Notes: generated by a model from the letters alone, not told the origin. A stretch of DNA of 64,000 nucleotides from an uncultured Planctomycetaceae bacterium (GCA_937916515.1 CALFSX010000038.1:62001-126000); one strand, 5' to 3'; numbered from the stretch's first letter, positions 38,682 to 48,526 are shown. A program made the numbers and translations.

Positions 38682-41537
38682 TCAGGAGAACGTTCTCTGA
38701 ATTTCGTCGATTCGGAATGCCTCCAACAGGTCTCCGTCTTTTACATCGTTAAATCCGTCCAGACGGATACCGCATTCCATGCCTTCACGGACTTCCTTCG
38801 CATCGTCTTTTTCGCGTTTCAAAGACCCAATACGATAGTCATTCAGGACTGTGTTATCACGGATGACGTGAACGCGATTGTCGCGAGCAATTGTGCCGTT
38901 CAAAACACGACAACCAGCGATGGTTCCGAAACGACTGATGGTGAACGTTCGCAAAACAATCGCTCGACCCGTGGCCACTTCGACACGTTCTGGACGCAAC
39001 ATTCCTTCCAGTGACTGACGAATCTGTTCCGTTACTTCATAGATGATGTTGTATCGGCGAACGTCGACGCCTTCGGCTTCAGCCAGATGTTGAGCTCGAT
39101 CTTCTGCAATGACGTGGAAGGCAATGATGATGGCCTTCGCCGCACTTGCAAGATAGACGTCGCTCTCGTTAACTCCGCCCACGCCTTCGTGGATGATGGA
39201 AACTTTTACTTCCGGATGAGAGAACTTTCCAAGCTCGCCGCGAATCGCTTCCAGCGAACCAGGAGTGTCCGCTTTCAGAATCAATGGCAATTCCTGAACG
39301 CCTTCGCCAGCGCGAGCGGCATTCAGGATGTCATCCAGAGTAAGTGGCTTGCCCTTGCGAGACAGTGACGCTTCTCGTCCTTCGTGTTGCCGACTTTCTG
39401 CAACCTGTCGAGCTTCGTCGATATCCTTCATCACAAAGAAGTGAACACCAGCGGTTGGGACTTCGTCAAGGCCCGCCACTTTGACGGGAGTTGAAGGCCC
39501 GGCTTCTTTGACGGCCTGCCCCTTATCGTTGTACATCGCTCTGATTCGTCCATAGCTGGTACCACACAACACGTCGTCGCCAACGCGAAGTGTGCCTTTC
39601 TGGACAATCATCCATGCAATTACGCCGCGACCCTCGTCTCTAAACGCTTCCAGACAAACGCCCAGTGCATTTCGATCAGGATTCGCACGGTATTCCTGCA
39701 GTTCAGCCGTAAGCTGAATCGTTTCCAGCAGGTTGTCCAGGCCCATTCCGGTTTCACCGGACGTTCGCACAACTTCGTACTCTCCGCCCCATTCGGCAGG
39801 AAGCAGCTCGTGTTGAGCCAATTGCTGCAGAATTCGTTGTTCGTCAACGTCCGGCAGGTCCATCTTATTCAACGCAATCACGATCGGAACACCGGCGTTC
39901 TTTGCGTGGCTGATACATTCGACGGTTTGAGGCATAACGCCGTCGTCCGCTGCAATGACCAAAACGATGATGTCGGTCACGTTTGCACCACGAGCTCGCA
40001 TTTCGCCGAAGGCTGCGTGGCCCGGCGTGTCGACGAACGTCAGGTTCAGACCTTCGTTTTCTACCTGGTAAGCAGCGATATGTTGCGTAATTCCGCCTGC
40101 TTCACCCGACGCCACATGCGCGTTTCTAAGCTTATCGACAAGCGTGGTCTTACCATGGTCGACGTGCCCAAGGATTGTCACGATTGGAGGACGCCATGCC
40201 AGATCTTCATCTTCGTCCTCGTGGTCGAGAGATTCAAGAAGCTCGGTTTCGATGTCTCGACCGCGTTTAATTTCCAGGTCAACGCCAAGTTCCATGGCGA
40301 CTTCCAACGCATCTGACTCAGCCAGTTCGTCGTTGATCGTTACCATTTTACCAGCTTTGAAGAAGTAGCCCATGATGGACTTCGCTGGTCGGCCAATTGC
40401 TTCCGACAGATTACGCACAGTAATCGGGAATTCAATCTGAGCCGTTGTCTTCAGATCGACAGCCGGTCCTTTGCGTTTGCGACGCAGCTTCTTCTGCTGA
40501 CGTTGCTCTTCACGAGCTCGTCGAAGGTCTTCCAGCAGCGAACCCTTGCGAGCGCCGGGGCGCTTCTTGGCTCCACCCTGCATGGCTCCGTCATGTTCTG
40601 CCTTGGCCTGCTTAAGTTGTTTAAGCTGATCTGCCAGCGGGCTGCTTTTGTCAACGATCTGCTCCAAAGAGATGTCAGGCTTCATCGCCTTCTCATCTGC
40701 CTTCTTTGGTTTCGCCTTAATGACAGGCGGCTGATACATTGGCGGTGCGGCTACCAGCGGTCGCCCCATTGGGCCCTTGCGTGGTGCTGGTTCGCGTTCT
40801 TTTTCTTTTGGAGCTGGATTTGTGTCTGCCGCCTGTTCGCGATCCTTAATGGATCCAATCGGCTTCATTTCCCGCGGCGCTGAACGCTGCATACGGTTCA
40901 TCGGTGAAGATGATTTTCGGGGAGCTGATTCAACTAACTGAGCCGCAGGTTCGGCTGGGGTAACTTTTGCTGCTTCGATCACCGCTTCGACTGTTTCTTC
41001 TGCTACTTCAACTTCTGCTTGTGGCTCTTCTTTGGGCTCAATTGTCGCGGGCGACTTCTCGCTCGTTTTGGCGACTGGCTCAGCAACTTCTAATTCCGGA
41101 GCAACATCAGCTGCTTCTGACTCGGCTTCAACGGCCTGCTCTGGAGCTTCTACTTCCGCAGCAACTTCGACTACGGTTTTGACTTCCACAGGTTCAGCTT
41201 CAACCTGCTCTTCTTTCTCCGGCTCTGGCAATTCTTCGGCGGGAGGCTCAGCCTGGACGGGAGTTTCTTCGCGGGAAACTTTCGGTGGCAGGGTTCGGAT
41301 GTCGCGAACTTTGCCCGCCTTGACGTCTCGAACGGGCGCAAGTGGCTCCTGCTGTTTTGCAGGGGCATCCGCCTTTCCATCGAGTCCCTTGATATACGTT
41401 ACGATCTGGTCGCGTTCTTCCGGCGTAATTGTCGCCAGCGCGTTACGGAGCTTGACGCCTGCGTCATCACAGAGTCCAAGCAAAACCTTGCTGTCGAGGC
41501 CCAGTTCCCTGGCCAAAGCAAAGATACGAATCTTCAA
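38682..41537 (-). CDS. infB: Translation initiation factor IF-2
   Basis: The GTPase that places initiator tRNA on the 30S subunit, 951 residues with the start chosen here. The N-terminal IF2_N helix reads [20 protein letters not shown] ~330-residue Pro/Glu/Ala/Lys-rich linker follows. A second IF2_N-like region lies near 370-420, then the G domain with [14 protein letters not shown] (G1), [12 protein letters not shown] (G3) and NKMDLPD (G4), and the beta-barrel and C-terminal domains. The frame reaches 41567, but TTG 41537 begins exactly at the family's K-I-R-I-F start and has AAGGGG about 8 bases upstream, so TTG is preferred to the in-frame ACG/ATG region further up. Confidence 0.95.
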   Translation of the reverse strand: MKIRIFALARELGLDSKVLLGLCDDAGVKLRNALATITPEERDQIVTYIKGLDGKADAPAKQQEPLAPVRDVKAGKVRDIRTLPPKVSREETPVQAEPPAEELPEPEKEEQVEAEPVEVKTVVEVAAEVEAPEQAVEAESEAADVAPELEVAEPVAKTSEKSPATIEPKEEPQAEVEVAEETVEAVIEAAKVTPAEPAAQLVESAPRKSSSPMNRMQRSAPREMKPIGSIKDREQAADTNPAPKEKEREPAPRKGPMGRPLVAAPPMYQPPVIKAKPKKADEKAMKPDISLEQIVDKSSPLADQLKQLKQAKAEHDGAMQGGAKKRPGARKGSLLEDLRRAREEQRQQKKLRRKRKGPAVDLKTTAQIEFPITVRNLSEAIGRPAKSIMGYFFKAGKMVTINDELAESDALEVAMELGVDLEIKRGRDIETELLESLDHEDEDEDLAWRPPIVTILGHVDHGKTTLVDKLRNAHVASGEAGGITQHIAAYQVENEGLNLTFVDTPGHAAFGEMRARGANVTDIIVLVIAADDGVMPQTVECISHAKNAGVPIVIALNKMDLPDVDEQRILQQLAQHELLPAEWGGEYEVVRTSGETGMGLDNLLETIQLTAELQEYRANPDRNALGVCLEAFRDEGRGVIAWMIVQKGTLRVGDDVLCGTSYGRIRAMYNDKGQAVKEAGPSTPVKVAGLDEVPTAGVHFFVMKDIDEARQVAESRQHEGREASLSRKGKPLTLDDILNAARAGEGVQELPLILKADTPGSLEAIRGELGKFSHPEVKVSIIHEGVGGVNESDVYLASAAKAIIIAFHVIAEDRAQHLAEAEGVDVRRYNIIYEVTEQIRQSLEGMLRPERVEVATGRAIVLRTFTISRFGTIAGCRVLNGTIARDNRVHVIRDNTVLNDYRIGSLKREKDDAKEVREGMECGIRLDGFNDVKDGDLLEAFRIDEIQRTFS

Positions 41538-41899
41538 GACAACTACCCCTTCGACGCGGCGCGTCAACCTTCTTCTGGTTAACGCGGTCGATTAGGACCG
41601 ATCGTGTCTGTGGGACACTTCGGTACATTTCAACGTGCTTCGCAAATTTTAGAAACGAGTGGAATTTTATGGTTCATGATTTCAGCCATTCGCCAGTGAT
41701 GACGAACTTCATTCAGTTATTGATTTGGAAGGCAGTCTCCAGGGAATGGTGATAATCACAAACTCGTTTGAGGCAAGGCCTCTGTAATCAGATAACAGAC
41801 CGCTTTCGGTCTGTTGCAAATCCGATTTTGATCAAAAACAACCAGCTATTGCCAGAAGGCGTTCAAGAAGCAGGAAATACCGGCCTGTTGAACCACGCT
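41538..41899 (-). other. nusA-infB spacer with a hairpin
   Basis: A gap of 362 bases without a gene, unusually long inside the nusA-infB pair. On either strand AACAGACCG and CGGTCTGTT pair (41794-41802 with 41807-41815; 9-bp stem, 4-base loop) about 85 bases after the nusA stop. It has no proper U-tract, so it may be an mRNA processing or stability element rather than a terminator. Confidence 0.5.
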
Positions 41900-43273
41900 C
41901 TAGTCAGCCTTTTCTGTCTCCTGATCTTCTACAGTATCTACGTGTTCAATCTCTTCTGTTGGTTCCTGCAATTCCGTTGTCGCTGCGTCTTCTGTTTCTT
42001 CAACAGCAGCCCCGGCAGGTCCTTCTGCATCGGCCTCAACCTCTGTTGCTGGCGGTGCCTTCGGCTTTGGAGCAGGTGGAGGCGGCGGATTCAATTTTCG
42101 AGCGATTTCTTCCTGTTCGATTCGTTCACTTTCAACGTCAGCAAAAGCGATGACTTCATCGACGTCTTCCTGACTCATGCCACTCATTTCCATGAGTTCA
42201 TCAGGTTCAATGACCGACAGGTCGTCAAATGTGAAGAAGCCTTGTGAGACAAGGTTTTCGACAAGTTCGGCAGGCATTTTCGGAACAACGCTGAACGCTT
42301 CGATGGAAATATCCAGTTGCTCGTCCAACGATTCCTGAGTCATCACGTTGATGTCCCAGCCCACAAGCTTTGATGCAAGGCGAACGTTTTGGCCTCGGCG
42401 TCCGATTGCCAAAGACAGCTGATCTTCGCGGACCAGAACAATCACTTTGCCCAGCATCGGACAAAGAATAACGTCCTCAGCTTCCGCGGGTTGCAGTGCA
42501 TTGGGGACAAGAATTTGAAGGCTGTCATTCCAACGCACGATATCAATGCGTTCGCCGTTCAGTTCTTCAACAATGCCTCGAATTCGCGCACCGCGAACTC
42601 CGACGCATGCCCCAACACAGTCAACTGTGCTGTCAAATGAAGATACGGCAACCTTTGAGCGGTGTCCGGCTTCACGAGCGATCGATCGAGTTTCGATCAC
42701 GTGGTCGTTGACTTCAGGGATCTCAACCTCGAACAGGCGTCGAACGAAGTCGGCATGAGTTCGTGATAAGATGACTCGAACTCTTGATCCGGCTTTCTTC
42801 ACGTCCATCACAATCGCTCGGACACGATCACCGACTCGGTAGCTCTCTTTATTGATCTGTTCACTTCGTGGGAGAATCGCTTCAACCTTGCCCAGGTTGA
42901 CAATCACTGTGCCACGATCCACTCGAGTGACGGCTCCCGTCACAAGCTGGCTTTTCAGGTCCAAAAATTCTTCGTAAAGGGAGTCACGCTCCGCTTCTCG
43001 AATTCGCTGAATCATCACCTGCTTGGCGGTTTGAGCTGAGATTCGTCCCAGCAGGTCGCCAATCAGTTCTGGTTCCAGCATTGCGCCATCGCAAGTCAAA
43101 GACGGCTCACCCGTGTCGCGGTCGATGCGCACCTTGAGCACTTCCTCTTCCGAGAAGTGTTTTCGAGCAGCTGAAAGAATAGCTTGTTCGATACCCTCGA
43201 AGACGATGTCTTTGTCAATTGCCTTGTCGCGATGAATCGCATCAACAATGCGTTTGATCTCGTCGCCGTTCAT
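41900..43273 (-). CDS. nusA: Transcription termination/antitermination factor NusA
   Basis: An RNA polymerase-associated elongation factor, 457 residues. The N-terminal domain reads [30 protein letters not shown]. The S1 domain lies around residues 125-200 ([23 protein letters not shown]). KH1 and KH2 follow, with [22 protein letters not shown] and [16 protein letters not shown]. One helical repeat is seen ([20 protein letters not shown]). The end is a Pro- and Glu-rich acidic tail of ~70 residues. The frame extends to 43354, but ATG 43273 matches the family start and lies after a terminator hairpin. rimP is not upstream; a 69-residue protein gene is. Confidence 0.96.
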   Translation of the reverse strand: MNGDEIKRIVDAIHRDKAIDKDIVFEGIEQAILSAARKHFSEEEVLKVRIDRDTGEPSLTCDGAMLEPELIGDLLGRISAQTAKQVMIQRIREAERDSLYEEFLDLKSQLVTGAVTRVDRGTVIVNLGKVEAILPRSEQINKESYRVGDRVRAIVMDVKKAGSRVRVILSRTHADFVRRLFEVEIPEVNDHVIETRSIAREAGHRSKVAVSSFDSTVDCVGACVGVRGARIRGIVEELNGERIDIVRWNDSLQILVPNALQPAEAEDVILCPMLGKVIVLVREDQLSLAIGRRGQNVRLASKLVGWDINVMTQESLDEQLDISIEAFSVVPKMPAELVENLVSQGFFTFDDLSVIEPDELMEMSGMSQEDVDEVIAFADVESERIEQEEIARKLNPPPPPAPKPKAPPATEVEADAEGPAGAAVEETEDAATTELQEPTEEIEHVDTVEDQETEKAD

Positions 43274-43303
43274 ATCCCGAAACCGTTTCGTATTGACCTT
43301 ATA

Positions 43304-43361
43304 ATAAAAAAAGTGGGAACGAGTCCCACTTTTCAACGCTGATTTCGAAGCCAAAATCAGC
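43304..43361 (-). terminator. Two hairpins and U-tract in the nusA leader (attenuator candidate)
   Basis: Reading toward nusA, a first hairpin pairs GCTGATTT with AAATCAGC (43361-43354 with 43345-43338). A second pairs AAAAGTGGGA with TCCCACTTTT (43333-43324 with 43318-43309) and runs into seven T in total. The U-tract ends about 31 bases before the nusA ATG. This has the form of an intrinsic terminator. The 12-bp palindrome CCTGAATTCAGG lies just upstream at 43387-43398. Confidence 0.75.
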
Positions 43362-43614
43362 AGGCATTCTTCTGATATCTGCCAAGCCTGAATTCAGGTT
43401 AAGCAAACAGCAGAAGGATGGGTGTCTCTTAACGCTTATGCATGATCAAATCCTGTATGCCAAGTTGGTCTTACACTCGGCAGTTCGGAGTCGCGAGCTA
43501 AAGCTACTAAACGATGAAGTTCATCTTTCAGCAGAAGCTGGGACGATATCTGCGGTTTCGCACGCTGTCAAGCATCAGCAAGGCGTTACGTCCCATTCAC
43601 TGAGATTCATTGCG

Positions 43615-43824
43615 TTATTCGCCAGAACCGCCTTTTACGGACTCCCGAGCCAGCAGTCGGGCGGCTTTGTAGGCGTGTTTTAGAGTGAATACACGTGACT
43701 CAATTTGTTCTGCCGAAAAATACCGTCCTACTTCACTTGGCGGCAGGCCCGCCAATGCGAGAGTGAGTGGCATCAGGTCAAGGAATTCCTTGTATCGTCT
43801 TTGTTGGTCAGACGGGTCGGACAT
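43615..43824 (-). CDS. Small conserved-looking helical protein upstream of nusA
   Basis: A 69-residue protein starting MSDPSDQQRRYKEFLDLMPL. It is predicted all-helical with an amphipathic pattern (LTLALAGLPPSEVGRYFSAEQIESRVF) and a basic second half (LKHAYKAARLLARESV). It has no signal peptide. I do not recognise the family. The protein-like composition and its position between the FHA gene and nusA on the same strand support it being real. AAAGATAAG lies before the ATG as a weak ribosome binding site. Confidence 0.65.
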   Translation of the reverse strand: MSDPSDQQRRYKEFLDLMPLTLALAGLPPSEVGRYFSAEQIESRVFTLKHAYKAARLLARESVKGGSGE

Positions 43825-43885
43825 TGCTTATCTTTACGCAGTGGTTTGCTGTTGTTAAAACGTCTGGCGGAGTTAGCGGGGCGTT

Positions 43886-44821
43886 TTAGCCGCCAGGACG
43901 TCGCTGCATGTGCTTCTGGATAATTGCGGCGGCAGTCGAGTTAGACTTTTCTGCGGTGCCGGCTTCGGCTGCAGGTTCAGTTTCGACTGGTTTTGGGGGT
44001 TCTGGTTTAAGTCCCGTTTCGGCAGGGTCAGGAAGTGCCAGGTTTGCGAATTCGGCAGCTGATTTAGTCGCCTCCTGTGGGGGAGCCACTTCTTGCTGCA
44101 TTTGCTGAGGGTACCCGGGCATCGGCATTTGGTTGGGGTACGGTTGTTGATACATCGGCATCTGCTGAGGCATGCCCATATATGGATAATTGCCGTACAT
44201 GGGATAGCCGCCCATCTGCGGCATCATGGGTTGATAAGGCATTTGCCCGGGATGCATCATCGGTTGCGAAATAACGGTTGTGTCTCCAGTTCCTGCCGCC
44301 AGCGTCTGTGGAGGGGCGGCAGGGGCAACTGCAGCTGCCGGAACAACCGGAATCTCGGTTATTGGAGTTGCCGATGGAAGTGGCGTTGCTTCGTTGGCTG
44401 CAACGACCTCTGCGGGGGAGATTGGCGGCATTTCCGACAACGTGTCGTTGCCTGCCACAATTGTTTCTGAGTTGGCAGCCGTGTCGCCAGCGGCCGGCTT
44501 GGGAACCGAGTCGTCAATGTTTGGCTCATTGATCTTTACCTCAAATTCAAGGCTGCCAACGATGACGTGATCGCCCGGCTGCAGAACCACCTCTTTACGG
44601 ATTCTTTCTCCGTTGACGACAGTTCCGTTGGTGCTGCCCAGATCGCGAAGTCTCACTGAGAAGTCGTCAACCGTGAATACGCAATGATGTCGGCTGACAA
44701 GTTCGCTGTTTGGGCGAAGCTGACAGTCTTGCTCTCGTCCGATTAAAAACTTCTTCCGGTCCAGACGAATGACCTGACCGGAGTGTTTTCCACCTATGAC
44801 GCTGAGTTCGACGCTGATCAT
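43886..44821 (-). CDS. FHA-domain protein with Pro/Met/Gln-rich linker
   Basis: A 311-residue cytoplasmic protein. Residues 1-97 are a forkhead-associated phosphothreonine-binding domain, with FLIGREQDCQLRPNSELVSRHH (Arg and Ser-Arg-His-His) and LRDLGSTNGTVVNGERI. The middle is low-complexity: Pro/Ala to ~185, then a Met/Pro/Gln/Tyr/Gly stretch (PMYGNYPYMGMPQQMPMY) to ~240. The C-terminus is short and charged. Such proteins usually bind Thr-phosphorylated targets of Ser/Thr kinases; no kinase is adjacent. It precedes the 69-residue gene by 61 bases. Confidence 0.85.
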   Translation of the reverse strand: MISVELSVIGGKHSGQVIRLDRKKFLIGREQDCQLRPNSELVSRHHCVFTVDDFSVRLRDLGSTNGTVVNGERIRKEVVLQPGDHVIVGSLEFEVKINEPNIDDSVPKPAAGDTAANSETIVAGNDTLSEMPPISPAEVVAANEATPLPSATPITEIPVVPAAAVAPAAPPQTLAAGTGDTTVISQPMMHPGQMPYQPMMPQMGGYPMYGNYPYMGMPQQMPMYQQPYPNQMPMPGYPQQMQQEVAPPQEATKSAAEFANLALPDPAETGLKPEPPKPVETEPAAEAGTAEKSNSTAAAIIQKHMQRRPGG

Positions 44822-45067
44822 ATTCTTGGTTGCTCCTCAGGTTGTGGCCGTTGCTCGCGGCCTGCAGACCTCTATGGAATTTCGTAGTTGTTCGCGTATG
44901 CGATTCAGGCACCCACGACGATATTTCTATTTCGAAAATTCATTGCATTTCTGCAAATTTGACCTAATCGTAGTCGCCCTCTACGAATCCGCCTCTTTGT
45001 ATTTCATCGGAGAGTGCGTCAGTTGTAAAGAATTCGAAAGGTAAGGCTCCCTGCATTTCTCCGAATA

Positions 45068-45095
45068 TTGCCCACTTCGTTTAATTTATTATAAT
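45068..45095 (+). promoter_or_regulatory. Sigma70-like promoter in the gap 44822-45145
   Basis: TTGCCC (45068-45073), a 16-base spacer and a perfect TATAAT (45090-45095). The -10 is near-palindromic (TTATAATAA), so it might serve the FHA gene on the other strand, with a long leader. No plus-strand gene follows. The rest of this 324-base gap shows nothing. Confidence 0.3.
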
Positions 45096-45145
45096 AGGGC
45101 GTGTTCGTTTGTATACCCATTGAGGCTGATTCTCTTGGGCATGTT

Positions 45146-45880
45146 TCACGTAGGGTGAGCAATGGCTGCGGCAATTGCACCCGCCAGTTTATCGTGGAAT
45201 ACGTCCGGTTCGAAATTGGGCCACAAGTCGCAAATTCCCTCCATGTTTGGAGCAAAAGGCGACTTCTTCAGCAGAATGCTGCCATGCTGCAGGATGCTTC
45301 CTTTTCTTCTGCGTTGAGCGCTTCCGACAATCTTCATTCCATTGGAAACGATATCTCGTGGATCGGATCGGAGAAAACAAAGGAAGTTTTCTTCTGATTT
45401 CTCAGGCAGCTGCCGTTCCGTGGGAGGCTCACTGGAGCTTGAACTGGTTGGCTTTTGGTTCGCAGGATCCATATGGGCTGGATTCTGGTCAGCTCGCATC
45501 AAGGACTGCACTCCGAGATATTGCATCAGTTCAATAATCGCCGTGTGAACTTTCTCGTAGGCCTGAACGGGGTTTCCGCGAAACGGATGGCTGGCTGGAA
45601 CCGCCAACGAGTACGTGATTTCTTGATGGTGCAGGATTGCTCCACCGCCCGTTAATCGTTTAACGCACGGCAGCAGAGCCAGCGGCCCATCGGGGACGGC
45701 GTCGACCTTCTGGAAATGTCCCAGGGTGATTGTAGGGGTCGACCATTCGTAAATGCGCACGAATCCTCGGGTTTCGTCATCGCAAACGGTTTCCAGCAAG
45801 CCAGCATCGATGTCCATGTTTTGCGCGCCGGTCAGTGGACGCGGTTCGACAATAACCTGGATTTCGAATTTGGTTGTCAT
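45146..45880 (-). CDS. LipM-like octanoyltransferase / lipoate-protein ligase family protein
   Basis: A member of the BPL/LplA/LipB superfamily, 244 residues, which acts in attaching octanoyl or lipoyl groups to carrier proteins. Seen: the RLTGGGAILHHQEITYSLAVP block and the Lys segment NGMKIVGSAQRRRKGSILQHGSI. A Cys-containing segment (LCFLRSDPRDIV) sits just before the Lys block, at the position of the catalytic Cys of LipM-type octanoyltransferases, so LipM is favoured over LplA. An unusual Ser/Pro/Gln-rich insertion of ~30 residues precedes it. It follows rpiB after 23 bases, likely in one operon. Confidence 0.8.
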   Translation of the reverse strand: MTTKFEIQVIVEPRPLTGAQNMDIDAGLLETVCDDETRGFVRIYEWSTPTITLGHFQKVDAVPDGPLALLPCVKRLTGGGAILHHQEITYSLAVPASHPFRGNPVQAYEKVHTAIIELMQYLGVQSLMRADQNPAHMDPANQKPTSSSSSEPPTERQLPEKSEENFLCFLRSDPRDIVSNGMKIVGSAQRRRKGSILQHGSILLKKSPFAPNMEGICDLWPNFEPDVFHDKLAGAIAAAIAHPT

Positions 45881-45903
45881 CGCTGGGACGCTTTCCGGCG
45901 ACG

Positions 45904-46380
45904 TTATTCAACGACAGGTTTGGCAGTCAGGTTCGCCGCGCTGTTGTTTTCGATGTCTGCAATTTTGCTGAGACGTCGCGCGTGCCGACCTTCTTCAAAT
46001 GCCGTATTTAACCAAATCTGCACGATTTGTTCAGCAAGCTGATCGCTTAACTGATCAGCGGACAGGCAGACAACGTTGGCGTCATTGTGTAAACGGCTAA
46101 ATTCGGCAGTAACGCTGTCATTGCAATTGGCAGCTCGAACCCCGGAAAATTTATTGGCGGCGATGCACATACCAATTCCGGTTCCACAGATCAGAATGCC
46201 GCGATCAACCGCGTGCGATGCAACTGATGAGGCGACCCGTGATGCATAGTCGGGGTAGTCGACGCTGTCAGTAGACTCTGGTCCAAAGTCGTTGACGGAA
46301 TGTCCCAAGCTCTGAATCAACTGAACAAGTCGATTCTTCATCAGGAATCCTCTGTGGTCGCTGGCGATGCCGATCTTCAT
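45904..46380 (-). CDS. rpiB: Ribose-5-phosphate isomerase B
   Basis: A sugar-phosphate isomerase of the RpiB/LacAB family (ribose 5-phosphate to ribulose 5-phosphate), 158 residues. Seen: MKIGIASDHRGFLMKNRLVQ at the start, DYPDYASRVASSV, the CGTGIGMCIAANKFSGVRAA phosphate and ring-opening block with catalytic Cys, and HNDANVVCLSAD. The ATG overlaps the stop of the upstream phosphatase gene as ATGA, showing translational coupling. The frame extends upstream to 46431 but not in a family-like way. The LMW phosphatase-RpiB pairing is also known from Bacillus (ywlE-ywlF). Confidence 0.94.
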   Translation of the reverse strand: MKIGIASDHRGFLMKNRLVQLIQSLGHSVNDFGPESTDSVDYPDYASRVASSVASHAVDRGILICGTGIGMCIAANKFSGVRAANCNDSVTAEFSRLHNDANVVCLSADQLSDQLAEQIVQIWLNTAFEEGRHARRLSKIADIENNSAANLTAKPVVE

Positions 46381-46856
46381 TTTGCTTCGGTGTCTTTCTT
46401 CAGTGTTTCGTCGAGAAACGTCTTCACGCAACTCGTAATTTCATCGGCACAGGTGGCGTATTCTGACAGGTCGCCGCCAATTGGGTCGCTAATACTCAAT
46501 CCATCGCGGCAAACCAGTCTCATTTTGGTTGCCAGGTCGGGGCGAGCGTTTTGTAAAATTCGTAGGTGATTTGCGGTCATCGCCAGAATCCAATCTGACT
46601 GAACCAGCATCTCATCCGTCACTTGTTGGCTTAGATGTTGAGACAGGCTTATTCCACGATTGTGCAGCACTTTTACCGCGTTACTGGAAGCCGGTTCGCT
46701 ATCGGCTGCGGAAACACCGGCAGAGAACACGTCGATTCCGTGTTCACGCAGCCTTTCTTCAGCGCAATTGAGATGTTGGCTTGCCAATTGCCGAAAGATA
46801 GCCTCGGCCATCGGACTGCGGCACGTGTTGCCAGTGCAAACAAAAAGAACTCTCAA
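46377..46856 (-). CDS. Low-molecular-weight phosphatase, YwlE-like
   Basis: A phosphatase of the LMW-PTP fold, 159 residues from TTG 46856. The P-loop reads VCTGNTCRSPMAEAIF, with the Cys nucleophile and Arg; the general-acid loop is ISDPIGGD. In the loop, Thr follows Asn (CTGNTCRS); in YwlE of Bacillus that Thr gives specificity for phosphoarginine, whereas tyrosine phosphatases usually have Ile (CxGNICRS). The arginine-phosphatase role is therefore a reasonable inference. The frame runs to 46949 without an ATG, but TTG 46856 places the P-loop at the normal distance from the N-terminus. It is coupled to rpiB by ATGA overlap. Confidence 0.85.
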   Translation of the reverse strand: MRVLFVCTGNTCRSPMAEAIFRQLASQHLNCAEERLREHGIDVFSAGVSAADSEPASSNAVKVLHNRGISLSQHLSQQVTDEMLVQSDWILAMTANHLRILQNARPDLATKMRLVCRDGLSISDPIGGDLSEYATCADEITSCVKTFLDETLKKDTEAK

Positions 46857-47587
46857 GAAATCGGTGCCCCGTAACGCAAGCGTCTTGTGATCGAATTTGG
46901 AACGATGTTTTGGCTTCGTTTCCGCGTATGATTGCGTTGATCCCGTCAAATCTCAAGGGGCAGCGCCGTCTGGGCCGATTTCTATCGCCGAATGAGCGTT
47001 TGGCGGCTGTTTTTGATTCGCCGCAAAGTGTTTCACACAAGTTGTTTACGGCAATTGTCTGGGTTTGCTTGCCGATTTTGCGGTATTGTTTGTCTGCGGG
47101 TGAGTTATTCGTTTCGTCCTTCTCTGGATTGCTTAATCTGGCCATTCGCTCAGCGGGAATGCTCTTTCGGCACCTTTTTGTTGACGCTTCGAGCCGAGCA
47201 CGGGCTTCGCAGGTGACCCAGTGGCGTAGTACGCGGCAATACGTGGGAAGTTCTAATCGCCGAGCCGCTCCGTTGTGGCTACGAGAATTATACAAACCGT
47301 ATCGTGCGTCATTTTGAATAAGACTTTACGATTTTCAGCTTCCATATTCTGTGAATTCCCGGGGTGGGGCGAATGTTGCGAGGTCTTCGCTGAAGATTGG
47401 TTCATCTGCACAGAGGCTTAGCGTTGCGGGGCAACTTCTGTGTCCGGTACTTCGCGCTGCCTATTGTTCCTGCTTTTCAGGCATGCGGCACATTGATTTT
47501 TGCACATGCTTTACTTCGCATCCCACAAGAATATCACTGCAGCACGCTGGTCGTCGGCCGTGGTTGGAATCGAGCGACGGACTGCGA
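46857..47587. other. Gene-free or unresolved region
   Basis: About 730 bases with overlapping frames on both strands (a plus frame near 46928-47317 and a minus frame near 46759-47295). Neither has domain features, a signal sequence or a ribosome binding site, and both are rich in Arg/Ser as expected for non-coding frames. I see no gene I can support. Confidence 0.4.
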
Positions 47588-48526
47588 TTAGCTCTCGTAG
47601 CGTGTCTGGCTCCAGTCTGTTGCCAGGTTGCAAAGGGTCTCGTTAACGCTTGAATCCTCGCTGCAGGCGACGATACCGGGAAATCTGAGCATATCCGCTC
47701 GGTCATCCATCCAAAGTTCGCGATAGTGGACTGGTTGCTGATTGTGCGCCCAGACAGCGTCGCCGCCGAGCAGTCTGGCAATGTGCATTGAAACCGGAAA
47801 GTCATAAATGTTCGGGGAGTGGATGAGCGATCCAATATATTCGCCGGTTGCCATAAGTGGATAAATGCTGCCCTGCATTTCGTCTGACGTGCGGCCTTGA
47901 AGTTGCAGCCCATCAACTTCGCGAGCTCGCTCGGCATCGCGATGTTGGAAACCGATTAGATAAACGCCTTTTCCGTGTTTTCTGTCAGCATTTTTCAGGT
48001 TCGGAAGGTGATCCAGAATTGTTCGAGCCGGTTGATTTGTATCGTCCGGGCCACATCGAAGGCTGTCCGGGCCGACTTCGACCCATGTTCCGTTTTCTCC
48101 CATTTCCGGCGCAAACACGAGTGAATAAAAGGGAGTTTCTTCATCGTGGAGATGCACGATAATTGAGTATCCGTTGCCTGAGCGGTCACGATACTGTTTA
48201 GTGCCGTCGATTGGGTCGATGGCGATTGCCAGTGAGGCATCCTGTGAAAAAAGACGCATGTCGCCAGTGGATTCTTCACCTTCAATTCGGCACGTCTTCA
48301 GTACCGGGGCAGCGTCTCGTAACGCAGCAACCAGCAGTTCCTGCACCGATAGATCCGCCAGAGTCAGCGCGTCTGTATTCGCGCTGCCGGACGACTTTCC
48401 TTCGACGGCGATGTTAAACTGTCGAAGTTTTTTCGCGACGGCTCCACACCATCGCATAACTGGTGGCAGCGTTTGCGAAAGAGCAGCGATGATTTCGTTA
48501 AGCTGTGGGTGTTTTGAGTGAGTCAT
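47588..48526 (-). CDS. Inositol monophosphatase family protein
   Basis: A Mg2+-dependent, Li+-sensitive phosphatase-fold protein, 312 residues. The metal-binding blocks are EGEESTG (~residue 83) and AIDPIDGTKQYRDRSGNGYS (~102), and the C-terminal block is HSPNIYDFPVSMHIARLLGG, where the family normally has WD.AA. Possible substrates are inositol phosphates, 3'-phosphoadenosine 5'-phosphate (CysQ-like) or fructose 1,6-bisphosphate. The replaced WD block argues against a classical inositol monophosphatase and for the 3'(2'),5'-bisphosphate nucleotidase branch, but this is uncertain. It is downstream of the ligase gene on the same strand after 110 bases. Confidence 0.82.
   Translation of the reverse strand: MTHSKHPQLNEIIAALSQTLPPVMRWCGAVAKKLRQFNIAVEGKSSGSANTDALTLADLSVQELLVAALRDAAPVLKTCRIEGEESTGDMRLFSQDASLAIAIDPIDGTKQYRDRSGNGYSIIVHLHDEETPFYSLVFAPEMGENGTWVEVGPDSLRCGPDDTNQPARTILDHLPNLKNADRKHGKGVYLIGFQHRDAERAREVDGLQLQGRTSDEMQGSIYPLMATGEYIGSLIHSPNIYDFPVSMHIARLLGGDAVWAHNQQPVHYRELWMDDRADMLRFPGIVACSEDSSVNETLCNLATDWSQTRYES

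Noticed and set aside
43438-43683. 81-codon plus frame opposite the nusA leader
   Set aside because: It overlaps the 69-residue gene on the other strand and has no coding features.
46759-47317. Opposed frames of 178 (minus) and 135 (plus) codons upstream of the phosphatase gene
   Set aside because: No domain, signal or ribosome binding site; the minus frame overlaps the phosphatase gene in another frame. A Sua5-like gene often found here was not visible.
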